Shown: positions 22,530 through 35,500, numbered from the stretch's first letter. The stretch: DNA of 64,000 bases from Hippasteria phrygiana (GCA_037893225.1 JAZGUH010000410.1:558001-622000), one strand, 5' to 3'. Numbers and translations: made by a program. The notes: generated from the letters alone by a model not told the origin.

Positions 22530-24990
22530 TACACTGTAATACCGCATAATATTCCCCTTGATAAATAACAAACCAGTAAAGCATAAAGACACAACTTTGT
22601 TTAATGGAAAAACAATACTTGGTACGAATTCGAAGGCAAAAGATTCCTTTGTTGCTTATGATACATTTATATTTGAATACATGATTAAGCGAACAGGTTG
22701 TGTAACTTATGTATACACATTATAGACACTTCTTCCGTTGAAAATATTGAAATGTTATGTGTCATTTTAAACATCACATAGCATAAAAAAATTTCCAATT
22801 ATTCGAAATATTTCACGGGAGAAGTGAAAGACAATAATTAGGCATTTGAGTGGTACTGTACGTTTGATGGATTAAACTTAGGCCTGATGTAAATACCAGT
22901 GGCTCTTCGCGTTAATAGACATAAACATTAAACCAACTTCTTTGAACTTATTATTTTATTTACAGCTATTTACATTATATCTCTGAGATTTCCTACTGAA
23001 CAAAATATAATCTAAAAGATGAATTTTTGTGAAGTTTATAATTGCACCAAATCGTAATGAATAAATACTTTTAGGTGCACATGTTTTTTTCGGTGAAAGT
23101 GACGAAGAAAATTGTTCGAAATCTGGGTGAGAAAAAACAAGTTAAAATCTTTCTCAATATCTGTGTTGATACTTTGCGTTCTTAAGCGCATTCGTGTGGA
23201 ATCGTGTACGAAAGAGGTACTACCGTTATCGACGTACAAAATATATGCGCAGAATCTAAATATGGGGATATATAGGTTTTTTTTTTTTAACTCACCCCTT
23301 TTTGGCCGTACCCTATTATGCAGATAATTGACTTTAAACCAAGATTACCGGTATGTTGTTGTTTTTACTAAACTAGATAGTTTTAAATAGATAAGTCTTA
23401 AAGTGACGATTTTTTCTGCTCGCTTCGATGGGTCACATTCACTAAAGAGCCGAACTATACACCTTTACTGACACAATTATACGCTCAAATCAATTTCGAC
23501 GGTGTAAGTACAGTAAAATACGAACTTAACACGAACGATGTACTATTAACACCAAAATACAATTATATAGTAGTCTTGCTATTTGTGACACTGAATTGTG
23601 AAATCGTAAAGTTCGGCTTTATATTTTGAAAGACGAATCTTGACATAAATACATGTATATCTGAAACTATTATGGATTCGACATTTAGAGTACTGACTGG
23701 ACAGAGATTCAATTTCACTGAAAATATCTGCGTATACAGGGAGCCATACTACAATAATAACACTAACGCCACTACTTTACAAAATATGTAATATGTCTAC
23801 GATATTTAGAAAGTATAGGCCTACATGCCTCTTTGCAGCACTGGCGTCGGTCGTTCTTTCTCTTTTTGCAACACAAAACTAGCTGATTGTGTACCTTTAT
23901 TAAAACGAACAATACGCTATTTTTACAAATATTATTCTAATCAACAACCACAAGGCTTCAGAAAATTTAAAGCAACATGTAAATCTGAAACCCCGATTGA
24001 AACATTTGTTAATGAAAAGTGAAATTCGTTACCGAATATCTTTTTTCAAATACTTGTTGTAATCCTTCTTTGATAAACAAAGCCCCGAACCATAAACAGG
24101 CACTTTGCAAGACCAGTGACACAATATAAATAGCATCTTTCAACTACCGATACTCCAAACTCGAAATTAACACCCTTGTAACTATTTATATTCATGAAGT
24201 ACGATATTGCAAGTACAATAAAATAATCTTCCGTATTCAATGTAAGATCGGTTCAACAAAACCTGCAAAATGTATAAACACCATTTTTTAGCAATACAAT
24301 CGAAAGAGATTCGACGCATTTTCCGAACTCTTGTTTTGTATCTCTAACCATTGAACAGATTGTCTAGTTGTGAAATTGGGTTAATAAGAGAAATTGGGTT
24401 ATAATGCTCAAAACTGCGCTCAAGACAGGCACGCCCACTATGTTAGAAATCCCCGCTATAATTTCATGCCACATGTGATTTGGCGGTTATCATGATTTGG
24501 CGGTTAATCTTAGTCGAAACCTTAAGTTTAATCATAGATATGAAGCTGAACTGAATGCAATTCTCTTGTTTTGCCCAAGCCTTCAAAGCACCTTTTCAAA
24601 GACTGAGTATAGGGAATTTGATCCTAAAAGAATGAAAGGTTTTAAGAGACGATATATTACCGTTATTAAAATTCAGTTCCTTGCTATGATGGTTATGACA
24701 TCGTCCGGTATGCTACAAAAGAACTGCATGAATAGAATTGGCAAATTCAGTTTTTACCCCGGTAATAATCTTTATAATACAATCCATTTGCAGAAGGTTA
24801 TGTAAATGTGGTCTTTGACGCACTTCAGATGATAAAATTGAGGAAATTTGAGAAGTTGAGTCATCTTAAGTTTCTCAAGTACCACATTAAATTTACCCTT
24901 TGCGAATGGGACAATTTTTGTAAGGGAAAGTGGTTTTTCAGATGGAAAATTTTGTCTGCAAAAGTGACTTTGAAAGTTGTGTAGCTGGGA
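22530..24990. other. Unannotated AT-rich DNA downstream of the GPCR gene
   Basis: No gene recognised. The part nearest 24993 would be the 3' untranslated region of the minus-strand receptor gene. An ATTAAA (minus strand, 24527-24532) is a possible but weak poly(A) signal about 460 bp past the stop codon. A short plus-strand open frame (24497-24805) shows no motif. Confidence 0.4.
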
Positions 24991-24992
24991 AT

Positions 24993-26108
24993 TTAGCTGT
25001 GTGAGACGAGCGTGGTTGAACTATGTTTCATTTGAAATTCCATACTGCCTCTACGTGAGGTCGGGACAGCGGTCTTGAAGGCTGAGAGCAGAGTCCAAGT
25101 ATGACTAAGAGGCTGCTTGGTATCTCGACAACATCTACAACAGCTTAGGAACATCCTCTTAAAATGACGTCTGTAGTTGGAACTCATGACATAGAGAATG
25201 ACGGGATTCAAGCTGGCACCAAGTGTGACTAGGAGATAGGTGAGCTCCATGAAGCTTAACATCCCCGGGGTGATGAAAATCTCAAAGTGAAGTTCGAATT
25301 CAGACCAGATCACAAAGACGTGGTAGGGCAGCCAGCACACGGCGAAACAAACTACGGCGACTAGGATAATGATGGCCAGACGGCGACGGGCTTTAAAGTG
25401 TGGGTCTCGCCTCCCGTTTCCGTCTCGGACTTTACGACCGATCTGTTTCACCCCACTACAGAGGGTGTGTGCTGTCAAGGCATAGAACATGGTGATGAGT
25501 GCCAGAGGGAGAATGTACAGACATACAATCTGTGCAACGATGAAGACTTTGTACATGGTTGTGTAGCGAGGCAGAAAACAGTAAAATTCTTGCCTACCCA
25601 TGACCATGACTGGAATACCAGATAGAGACGAAATCAACCAGATCCCAATGACCGTACCCAGGGTGTACCGCCTCACGTTGATCTTACGTCGTGCCATAGG
25701 ACGAGCGATTGCGTAGTACCTATCGGCACTTAAAGCCACCAGAGTCAATACAGATATCCCCTGCGAGATATACACAGATGCCAAAGTCATCTTACAGTAC
25801 CACTCACCAAAAGTCCAATTCTTGATAAAGTTGAAGGCAATCAAGTCTGGTACATTCATGACGAGATAGACGAAATCTCCTAGACCCATGCTCATGATCT
25901 GTAGATTGGGGATGTTGCGCATGTCTCGAAATCCGATGATGATCAGGATTACGCTGAAGTTTCCGACAATCCCCAGTATCTGAATGACCAGATTAATGAT
26001 GGCTATGACCGACACCTCACTGTAGAAGGTACCAGAGTCCGTGGTGAGATTAGCGAACGGTGTTTCCGATCCGACGTTCTCCATTAATCTATCTTGAAAG
26101 GCAATCAT
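24993..26108 (-). CDS. Class A GPCR, bombesin/CCHamide-type peptide receptor-like
   Basis: Seven-transmembrane receptor predicted to couple an extracellular peptide to G proteins at the plasma membrane. The 371-residue frame is uninterrupted. First Met at 26108; an in-frame TAA lies upstream at 26223-26225 with no ATG between, and the open frame before 26108 has only a GTG. Positions: N-glycosylation NLT at 20; TM1 33-58 with GN (Asn50); TM2 with MGLGD (Asp78); Cys105 and Cys177 for the extracellular disulphide; TM3 ending ALSADRY (DRY 129-131); Trp157 in TM4; Pro201 in TM5; CWLP 258-261 in TM6; NPVILY 301-306 in TM7; basic helix 8, then CCRCC 323-327, a likely palmitoylation site. The GLGD, VALSADRYYAI.RPM and NPxxLY features are typical of bombesin, endothelin and CCHamide receptors. 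The ligand cannot be read from sequence. No intron is visible. Other peptide-receptor subfamilies remain possible. Confidence 0.93.
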   Translation of the reverse strand: MIAFQDRLMENVGSETPFANLTTDSGTFYSEVSVIAIINLVIQILGIVGNFSVILIIIGFRDMRNIPNLQIMSMGLGDFVYLVMNVPDLIAFNFIKNWTFGEWYCKMTLASVYISQGISVLTLVALSADRYYAIARPMARRKINVRRYTLGTVIGIWLISSLSGIPVMVMGRQEFYCFLPRYTTMYKVFIVAQIVCLYILPLALITMFYALTAHTLCSGVKQIGRKVRDGNGRRDPHFKARRRLAIIILVAVVCFAVCWLPYHVFVIWSEFELHFEIFITPGMLSFMELTYLLVTLGASLNPVILYVMSSNYRRHFKRMFLSCCRCCRDTKQPLSHTWTLLSAFKTAVPTSRRGSMEFQMKHSSTTLVSHS

Positions 26109-26109
26109 A

Positions 26110-28360
26110 CGGATAGCAGAAAATTGAATCGCTGGGGGAGATCTTGGTCCAGTCGATTGGAAACAGGATATATTACACGAAGCCACCTGCCTCGACTTCC
26201 TTTGAGAAAGTAGAGCGAGTAGTTAGACAGAAAGCTGCAGGTGAATTTGTCTATAGAAACCAAGATTTACAGTAAGTCTGTTAATAAACACCACAGACCG
26301 ATTTCAGAAAGAAAAATCCTGCTTTCTGTCACTTTGGGGAATTCGAACACGCCAATACCGTCATTCCAACTTCGCAAAATGAAGAGACTCGTGTGAAAAG
26401 CTCATCTGCTTTCAGCAATTTTCAGTTCTTTCAATTTCCGCGCACTATGAAATCGAAGTTGGATGTAACGCCTGGAGACGTCGTTACATCCTTGAATAAT
26501 ATCCCTACTGAACGTCTTCTGATCCCGACAAGACTCGGCAGTTTATACAGATATCGTAATCTTTTTCTCCCGTTGCTCCGAGTCAGTTTGAATATGCGTG
26601 GGCCGGCACGGGTAAAGTTTACGGGTTGATTTGTCTAAGGTGCCTGGATGCCTTTCCTCTTGTGACACGAGGCGCGCTTAATTATAAAGCTAGTCCGGGA
26701 TCGCAACGTCCTGCCGGTATAGTCGGGTGATCTGTCACGCCGTATTCCCTGATTCTCTCGGCTAATTTACGAAGATCTCAAGGGGATTCCTTTCAGTTCG
26801 TCCTTAATCAGTGAGGTAGGGCAGCAGAAACATTTTCCCTGGACGGCCGGTGTTTGTGTGGTTTTCATCAGGGGCGGCACTCACGTCTTGATTGTTGTCG
26901 ACTTGGTGAGTCTGCGGAGGGAACGACAAAGAACAACACGATAGATAATGGTTACATGCTTTTAAGTATCGCTTCCCCGTCCTCTATGACTAATTGGGAA
27001 GCTAAGAGTAATCGCTGCTACTTTGGAGTTTTTGCTAGACACGAGAGAAAGCCTGTCACCTTTCATTTCAAGTTCCTGTTAAAATCCCAATATACGTTTG
27101 TTCCTCCAAAATAACAGTCACCTGTTTGCTATGTCAATCGGGATCGATGTCAATATAACTGCTGAGGGTTGAAGATGCTTGGGGTGATGAAAGACCCTTG
27201 TCTGAATGCTGGAGAAAAAAACGAATGCATCAGAGACTCGCCCCCTTAACAAAAGGCAATTCAATTTGGGGTAATGTTTTTTACATACACTCTAAAATTG
27301 ATGGATTCCATGGGCAAGAGCTTATTTAAATCTTGTATTTTAGACACTTGTCAGGAACATCATCGCTCATTTGAATAATCTGAAATGCCTTCAATACTAC
27401 CGTATTTTTTGCGCATGAAATCGGGAGAAAAAATTGGAGTGTGAGAATTATTAATCTAAATAGGATATTAGGGAGACATTTAGTAGTTCATAATCATCAC
27501 TTAGGGAGACAGGGGTGCTTAGGGAGACATTTTCATGTCTCCCTAAGTACCCAGCCCCCTTAAGGAGTGAGAATTTTACTGTCGGAAGTGAGTTATATCG
27601 ATAGAGAATGGTACAAAACATTAATATACCAAAATTCGTAGGGGTAGGACAGGGGATATTTGGGTTAGGTTACATTAAAGTCGGAAAAAAAGTTGTGCAC
27701 GCGTCTATGGCAAAGTCTCCCAAATGTCCCATCTAGGGTAACCATTAGTACTTTTCCAACGGAGTTTTTACAGAATATCTCAATAAGCACCCGGACTATT
27801 AGAAAAAACATCTGTATACGTGCCTTTATATAGTTATTCCTCTTTGGGTCCAAATTTTAAATTCCCCCTAGAAAACCCTTGCCATGAAATTTACCATGTA
27901 TTTTTCATGTAAATATGTTATTTTATATACATACAATGTATAAGCAAGTTATTGTACTTTTTGCCGCGCACGCTTTCGGTTCCAGCTCATATTTTAGTGC
28001 GTTCACCAGACCTCACCGTATAGGCGGCAAGATATATCAGATTTTATCGCTAGTTGATCAGTGTTTGAAGATTTTGACTGGGTGAAGTTACAGCGCCCTG
28101 AACAGGTCTCTTTACCGGGGTGTTGAAAATAAGCCCTCGTTAAATAGAACACTTGCCAAAAATTTTTTTAAATAATAATAATTAATCAACAATGTTTTTC
28201 ATCTTATAAATTCTGTTGCCGCATTTTGTTTTGCCGTCAATTCGCCAATGTGATATTTATACCTTTCACCAAGGCTTAAAATCACTGAAAATTAAGATAT
28301 CGTTCTCGGACCATAAAGCTGTTGTCTCCGGATCTCAAATGGCGTCTCTGACGCGTCTGG
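26110..28360. other. Upstream flank of the GPCR and unannotated DNA
   Basis: The minus-strand 5' flank of the receptor begins here; an upstream non-coding exon is possible but I cannot place it. CAG/GTGGC at 26181-26189 is a weak candidate junction. At 27468-27547 the word TTAGGGAGACA occurs three times directly and once inverted; the last two form a hairpin with 12-bp arms (27518-27529 and 27536-27547). No other gene is recognised. Confidence 0.4.
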
Positions 28361-28429
28361 GGTTGCCAGGGGGTGACCGGGGCGATGTTCGGATAAGTGT
28401 TTGTAAGATAGACAAGTCTGTACTCTCCT

Positions 28430-28510
28430 CAGGAGGACGGACAGAGCACACTGTCCGAAACGTTGAGTTCATTCTCACCCTCGTTCTTTTCAGAACCACA
28501 CTTCTTCCTA
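28430..28510 (+). repeat. Family J hairpin repeat, copy 1
   Basis: The stem GGACAG (28439-28444), loop AGCACA and stem CTGTCC (28451-28456) are followed by GAAACGTTGAG and later CTCGTTCTTTTCAGAACCAC. The same layout with stem GGTCAG/CTGACC occurs at 50356-50372, so both stem strands changed together here. Other copies are at 35652-35722 (minus), 36948-37015 and 50264-50412. Confidence 0.75.
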
Positions 28511-28559
28511 GAAGAGATCAATTTCACGTGGTGTTACCCGCAGTTCCATAATTACTTTC

Positions 28560-29320
28560 TGGATGGCTGATTTGTTGGCCCCAAAAAATCGACCGACTAT
28601 AAGTAACGGATTAAAAAAGTTTCAAATGTTCAATTAAGAGCAAAATGGTCCTAATTCTGAAAGTATTAATTCTGAAAGTATTAATCAGTTTTAGCGCGTA
28701 GTATGTAATAGAACAATACATCTTAGGAATAGCAAATAAAATCGGCACTGTGTGTAAGTGGTTTTTTTAATAGAAAAATACAGGTTTCTTCCATAAGTTA
28801 GTACTTAGTTTACTTAGTAGAGGGAAATCTATTAAGTCGGAATTGTTCAGTAAGAGTACGGACAAATAAGTAAATTTGGTATAATTGCAAGATTTTGTAT
28901 CAGACATTGTGAAGTGCTGGTCTGACAGTACAGAAGGTGACGTGCGAGTTGAATGATGAAGTAAAATCCTTCCCAAGCCACGTCGGAAATCAATGATGTA
29001 AATAAAATTCTGACTGACCGAATATCAATACCGTGACTGGGTAGCACCGCCTGCTCGCAGCGTGTTCCCGTACCGGCGAGGCGTGATCTCCTCTCGGCGT
29101 AAGGGCTTCATGCCAGCCACTATTATTGAACCGACTCGGTGTATGATCTCTCCAACAGAGAAAATTACCACCTAGAAAGACACGGATTGTCTTTCGAGAG
29201 CCAATCTCTGCGCTGCCCAACCAATGTATCTCGGGATCCAATTCCTCGGTTTCAGCAACTTTATCGACCGCTCATAACCTACATATGTCCCTGCCTTTTG
29301 AGTATTCCTATTGCCATTAT
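28560..29320. other. Unannotated DNA
   Basis: No gene or shared repeat recognised. GAAAGTATTAATTCT is duplicated in tandem near 28660-28690. Confidence 0.4.
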
Positions 29321-29323
29321 TTC

Positions 29324-29538
29324 TTAACCCCTTGGGCACGGTATTTTACGGGAGACGTCGGGGTGTTGCAGCGGTTCTGGCAGCCAAATCGAACCGCTAC
29401 AATGTGTTTGTGCAGTCAAGCATGACATAAACAATAATCCAACAATAGATTGAAACTGCACAAACGGCGGCCAATGGCGTCATCCGGCCTGGTGGCACTT
29501 TTTTTTGTACGCCATATGGCGTCATCCGTACGCAAAGG
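29324..29538 (+). repeat. MITE family A, copy 2
   Basis: Starts TTAACCCCTTGGGCACGG and ends CCGTACGCAAAGG. It is close to copy 3 (32358-32583), sharing ACGGGAGACGTCGGGGTGT, GGTTCTGGCAGCCAA, GAACCGCTACAATGTGTTTG, CAATGGCGTCATCCGGCCTG and the palindrome CGCCATATGGCG. Non-coding. Confidence 0.85.
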
Positions 29539-29539
29539 A

Positions 29540-30695
29540 TACACATCAGTCTTTTTTTGTGTGATTGAATGCGGAGGAATATATCGTGAAAGCTTTCAGA
29601 TATTTTGTACTAGTTATTTTTACAGAGAGAGTGTTACGCCGGAAATTCGAACTATAGTGATCTAGGTTTTCGGGTATGACACACGGCTTTTATTGTCAAT
29701 TTAGCTAGAGGGTTCGTGTCAGTTTTGGGCTACTTAAGTAGGCCTACCTTTCAAGTATCTGTGCGCCAGACTGTCATTTAGTCATTGCGACCTTGAGGTT
29801 GAGTAGAACCATGTTCAACAAAGCAAAGTGAACTTAAAATGCAGCTCACGTCGTGGGACACGGATGATTTGACACAGGGGCATGCATTATCACTTCCTTG
29901 TCAAACTTTGTCAATTATGCAGCGCAAATTGCACGAACAATGACATCTATTGAAACTGCAGTCTGGGATGGCCACACGGAGAGTTGAGGAATCGTCCGAT
30001 GACCATAAACCATTGTGAGCTGTGACCTGTGACCTCCCAGGCAACAATTCCAGGACGTTTTGATATCAGCTAGTTGATTATTAATATTACGCACATGTAC
30101 ATACATGAAAATGAAACGGGTCTAGGGGTAAGCTTGCTTGTTACAGAGAAAATTGTTTGTTCAGAATTATTGGATCGAAGCTGTATTAACTATTACATGC
30201 CACGTATAGACAAGCCTGACCGGGTTGTATCTATGGTTACTATGAAACACAAATCAATCACGATGATATAGAATTATGATAGCAGTAATGATTCTAGACC
30301 CATTTATTTGGAGGGAACGCCAAAATTTGGGTGATAAAAATTAGTTTAATATGTTTGATTCCCTTTGGTTGTGCAAAAGTGCATTTTTGTAATTTTATTT
30401 TAGTCTGGTTCCCTGAACTTAAGATTCCCAGGTATCACCGCAACCACGTTGGTCCAAATGACGTCAGTGGCAACATTTTAAAAAAATACCCTTTTAAAAT
30501 TCGGTCGGAAAAATACGGCAAGAAAATGGCATTGATTGTTGAGATTGGATTTAATTGACAATTCACAAATTTCCGGATTGACAACGGGTCTGACAGACAT
30601 TTGTGATTAAATGCCATGGCGCACATCAACGATAAATTCGAATGTTGCCGAAAACGAGTTCGGAAAACGCGGGACATTTTCAGAAAAAGGTCATG
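29540..30695. other. Unannotated DNA
   Basis: No recognisable gene or repeat. Open frames are short and composition-driven. Confidence 0.4.
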
Positions 30696-30699
30696 TAGA

Positions 30700-30888
30700 C
30701 AGGTGCGGCGGAACACAAGGGGGGGGAGGGGGTAAAGCAGCACCGGTACCGGCAGGCTGCTGCCCTTTTATATGTTTTTCTTTTGTGGAACTGCCAAAGG
30801 GGGGGGGGGGGGCATTTCCCCCAAGTAGAAAAAGTGCCCCCCCCCCCCCTTCTCCCCCCCCCCCCCCCGCGCCGTTCCGCCGCCGTTG
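30700..30888. repeat. hAT-like MITE with G- and C-runs
   Basis: The left end CAGGTGCGGCGGAACAC and the right end GTTCCGCCGCCGTTG contain the inverted decamer GCGGCGGAAC/GTTCCGCCGC (30705-30714 and 30874-30883). Between them lie G-runs near the left and C-runs near the right, able to pair. The layout matches the CAGGGGCGG elements at 52454 and 52691. I found no convincing target duplication. Confidence 0.6.
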
Positions 30889-31257
30889 CACATAGACATT
30901 GGCGGTTACTGGACCTATGAATCGTAAAGAATAGTCAAATTCGTCAGGTCTGATGGTAACCAGACTAATTTTATTTGCGGTTATTTGCCTACTATAATGC
31001 ATGTATTATTTCTGTTTTAACGATGTAGACTCTTTTCCCCACCCATATAACCAAACGACATCCATTTACGCCTGCAAGTGAATCGACTAACTTGTATATT
31101 ATAGGCCTAATTATGCAAAACATTTCATTTATACAGATGATGATATTTCATACTGCGTGAGCAAATTGAGGCCATTGTATTTTAACAAGTGTGTTGAATA
31201 GATCCAACTTTTCAAATGTTTATCTTTGAATTTTTGAATTTATTGACTTTGTTCCTG

Positions 31258-31427
31258 TAGAGTACGGTACTGAAGTCTGACGTCAGTTGCCACGACAACT
31301 GGCTCCAAACAAAAGGAGATTTCGACTGTTTCTTTGTTAACAGCCAGTCATGTAAACACATTGACACAAAATAACACAAGTATTCTGGCTCCAAACATTG
31401 CATTGACTTCATCACTTCGGTGCTCTA
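31258..31427. repeat. MITE family C, copy 2
   Basis: About 170 bp, ends TAGAGTACGGTACTGAAGTC and GACTTCATCACTTCGGTGCT followed by CTA. It shares GCATTGACTTCATC and CCAAACATTGCA-like blocks with copy 1 (6247-6359), which appears to be a shortened derivative. Non-coding. Confidence 0.75.
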
Positions 31428-31429
31428 TT

Positions 31430-32355
31430 GCGGTAAGATATTATTTGGCCTTGCATATTTGCTTGCCATTTTGTTTGTACATGCGTATTTTCACATAAGA
31501 AGAAATCTCGAAGAAATATCATGGGGAAGAGTGAGGTCAAATGACATCATCCATCCCGCTCGTATACAGGTTTCATGTACTTTTATTAGAACGTGTGGCT
31601 TTTTTTAATGATCATCGCGATGAATATAAATGATAAAACAATATAGGGCCTACCCTGTGGTTCGTTTACATTTCCCAGCTGTTGATTTGCCGATCAATAT
31701 GTATGTATGTATACAGCTGTTATGTACTTAATTCTATCCCATTGCATTAAATATATCACTATATTGCTATGCTGAATGATATTTATACAAGACCCAAAAC
31801 TACGATAAGGTGATTTTTAACAGCACTGTCATGTCATGCAGCAAAGCAACCAATATTAATTATGTCCAAGGACAAAGTGAAAATTTGCTGGTTAAAACTT
31901 GATTACGTGATTACAAATATCATTTATGGTGCGTGTACTTTTGATGCACTTATACAAAGGTCATTAATTTTTTTGTGGCAACATCAAATATAAATGATTG
32001 ACTCTGACAGCACTTGTTAACTTCGCCTTAGTTTAGGATAGTTGTTCAAAACGTCTTTGAATGTATGCATTTATGTATGTATGTATTTCAAAATATTGAC
32101 TGCCTGGTTTAGATCATGTGATCGAGCTGTTCTCTTTACGTATTTAATAATACTTGGGTCCGCGGTGTCATTGTTTACGGACTATTGTCCCGTGTAGCGA
32201 CAACAGTGAGCCATGTTGTGGCCTTGTACTATTAATAATCCTAAAGACAATGACACAATAGGCATTTGTATACCATATGGCGATATTATTATCATGACAA
32301 AAACCAGAGCGCGTATGTTAAGTTCGGTTTCCTACGCAAATCGGAACTGTTTGTC
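31430..32355. other. Unannotated DNA
   Basis: No gene or shared repeat. Contains short TATG tracts (near 31700 and 32070). Confidence 0.4.
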
Positions 32356-32357
32356 TA

Positions 32358-32583
32358 TTTAAAAACCCTTGAGTACGGCTTTTTACGGGAGACGTCGGGG
32401 TGTCTCGGCGGTTCTGGCAGCCAAGCGAACCGCTACAATGTGTTTGTGCAGTCAAGCGTAACATAAACAATAATCCAACAATGGATTGAAACTGCGCAAA
32501 CAGCGGCCAATGGCGTCATCCGGCCTGGTGGCACTTTTTTCTTTTACGCCATATGGCGTCATCCGTACGCAAGGAGTTTTAAA
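32358..32583 (+). repeat. MITE family A, copy 3 (best ends)
   Basis: The left end TTTAAAAACCCTTGAGTACG (32358) and the right end CGTACGCAAGGAGTTTTAAA (to 32583) are inverted repeats with a few mismatches. The interior is nearly identical to copy 2. About 226 bp, with no coding capacity. These are the clearest ends of the family. Confidence 0.88.
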
Positions 32584-32589
32584 GGCACC

Positions 32590-35500
32590 CATTGTCCTGA
32601 AATCCCCCCAAATTTAATCTCTTTGGTTAGTTTCACCAAGGTCTGGGTCTAAAAATTCGACCATAATCTGCAATATTTACGGAGGACACTCGCGGGCATT
32701 AAGACTGGTACCGCACATAGTGCAGCCTGTGCCAATGCACTGTAGAAGGCACCAGTCTGAATTCCACACTGGCGTCCCCGAAATTACTTTCGTCATCGAT
32801 TTTCAGACAAACGGCGCATTTTCCAGGGATGGTCATGTACATTATTGTATTCTACTTTTGAATGATCTGTCCAACCACAGCAATTTTAGGACTAATTGGG
32901 CGCCCCAAGCACTGTGTCGCTTTAAGCCGACAGAAAAAAAAGTGCTGATAATTTGGTAAATGGCACAAGGTTAATTTGAAAGCTAATTTGGTTGATGAGT
33001 GACAAACAATTCAGGAATAGAACAGTGCCATGTCGATACACGTGTCTTGTATGCGTGCCTGGGCTCTGAATACAGGAATTTAAATAATCAAAATAATAAG
33101 AATCACATTAAATCAAAGCGCAAGCGAAAATGATAGTGCACAAAGTCTCAAACATATTTGCAAAGTTATCCCTCTTTATAGAAAATCTTCTTTATACAAT
33201 GGTTTGCTTTTTGTATATTTTGTTTCCTTATTTGTTTGATATTTACGCTAGTATTTGCTAATTTATGTATGGATTTATTGATTCATTGTCATTAGTATTT
33301 TTTTAATATTTTTAATTTTATTTATTTATTCTTCATACATAATCAATTGATTGAATACTTTATAATGTTATACCTATGACGGCTAAATTTCATTTAAAAC
33401 ACAAAATGCACATAGACTCTGAAGACGGGAACCCTTAAATACGCGTAGATGACGTACCGGTATTTATACTCACGGGTTCGAAATACCCAATAACTATACA
33501 TGCATACGTTTTTTGTACATGGTCCTTACTTATTACCACTTGATGGGCGGGGCTTAACGGGGGGGGGGGGCATCACAATAAGTGTCAGAAACATTCTTCG
33601 TTCATTCCCAGGAAGAAAAAGCTGGCTGTATGTACCAAGAAGTACCATTACTTATTACCATTATCAATCAATCAATCAACTCGACATTTATTTTCACATC
33701 GACATCCTCAGTAACAATTCATATGCATATATGAAGGAGAAAATATATATATGTATATATAGAGCGTTCTTCAAATACAATAGTCTTGAGTCTTGAGTGG
33801 TGATATCCTTATTCAGCTATTCAGCTATACTAGGACGGTGCAGAAGTGACGTCACAGGCAAGGTGCATAGAAAATAAGAGTGAAGAACAGGTGGCCACAA
33901 ACAGTGCAGAACGACGACATCGATGAACGATGAACTTAGGGTGCATTAAAAAGAACATGCTTCTTATGATGAGCTAGAGGAGACGTGAGCCCACAGGTGG
34001 CCTCATCCCCCTGATAGCTGCCAGAGTTGGAGTCGAGTCCCTGCAAGTCCTTTCACAAGTACTTTCGCAAGCCCAGTGATCAGAAGTCCTTTCATAAAGC
34101 CGGTCACAAGTAACTGGATGAACAATGACAAAGGAATGCCTGTGTCAAAGCTCATTTGAATAGCTTGTGATTGGGATTAGGACTGGAGGGTTTGTGATGG
34201 ACTTGCAGGCACTTGCAGGGACTTGCAGGGACTTGTGGTGGACTCGACTACATCTCTGATAGCTGGTAAGGCAGCTTCCTGGAAGCTAGTTAAGGAAGGT
34301 GACAGCACAGCGGCTGCGGATAGATCGTGGGTAAAAAGAGTATTTGTACGGGCCTATGGATGCATCAGGTATGGTGAATTTTAACTGATGGTCATGTCTT
34401 CCTATAGAAACAGTGCTGGTTGGATAATGGGTGGGAACTGAATGTTTACTATGTCCATGATGTATCTTGTAAAACATGGTAACATGGTAAACAATACGTA
34501 ATTGAAAGCATTAAAAGATGTCAACATGCAGGAAAACGGTGAAGCACACAAGAACAAAAAGTACAGTACAATTTGATGTTCACGTTTAAGCTTAAAAACA
34601 GTTGAAATGTAATGGTAAAACAAATACGTTTATAGCTGACTGTTTAAAATGTATTATAAATTGAAACAAGGAGATCTTTAATGCCAGAAGGCTTGGATCA
34701 CTGATGCGTAAAACGAGGCATTGAGGGTTAATTGTCCGTGCATTGTAATTTATAACGAACACTGCTCCAAAATGAAATCCACGTGTTTAAATTAAATACG
34801 TAATTACAAGAAGGGTTTTCGTTGTTATGCAGTGCGTGTAAAAGCCATTGTCAATCACAAGATACCATGACATTCGTGAACAATTTCGTTGACTAAAAAT
34901 AGACAATTTGGCTATGCATATGCCTTTCAACCAAGAAACATCTGGGAAAATTATGAGCAAAGTATACTTCTTTTCATTCATATATTTGTTTGGACAAAGC
35001 CCATTCCCAGGAACCAAAACGTCTGGAAAATTCCTCATCTGATAATTCAAAACTCCATGGCTCAAGATATACGCCCCTATACATCTGGGCTGCACAATTG
35101 AAGAACATTTCCAATATCTAATTTAATAATTCATCGAAACAACACATGTGATTTTCTTCCAAGGAATAATTCACTGATTGTTTTGAAAGGAAGAATGATC
35201 TCAGTTTGACAGAAGAAAACCTGCAGAGTAATGACTTTACGTGGAGTGAAGTCTTATCTTTCTAGTGATCAGTAGAAAATGTGGTGAATGCACTGTGCTT
35301 ATTTACTTTGTGTAATTAGGTGTATATTACACGTAGATCTTTATTACGTGTCGTCGTGGGCATTTATACCAGTCAAGCGTGTGCACACGTGGTTTAACCC
35401 GCCCCATTATGACGATGATCACTGCAAGACGGTCCACACATGGTGTTTTTTTTCCATTTTTGTTTACATCTGGTCACGTGGATAAAAAGGTCCATACGCA

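Noticed and set aside
26109..26186. 26-residue N-terminal extension of the GPCR starting from a GTG
   Set aside because: The codon at 26184-26186 is GTG, not a usual eukaryotic start. The first ATG is at 26106-26108. The extension could be read only if an upstream exon supplies the start, which I cannot see.
28430..28510. Calling family J a true hammerhead ribozyme
   Set aside because: This copy lacks the CTGATGA core, and in the better copies an extra base separates the core from stem II. Reported only as a hammerhead-like layout.
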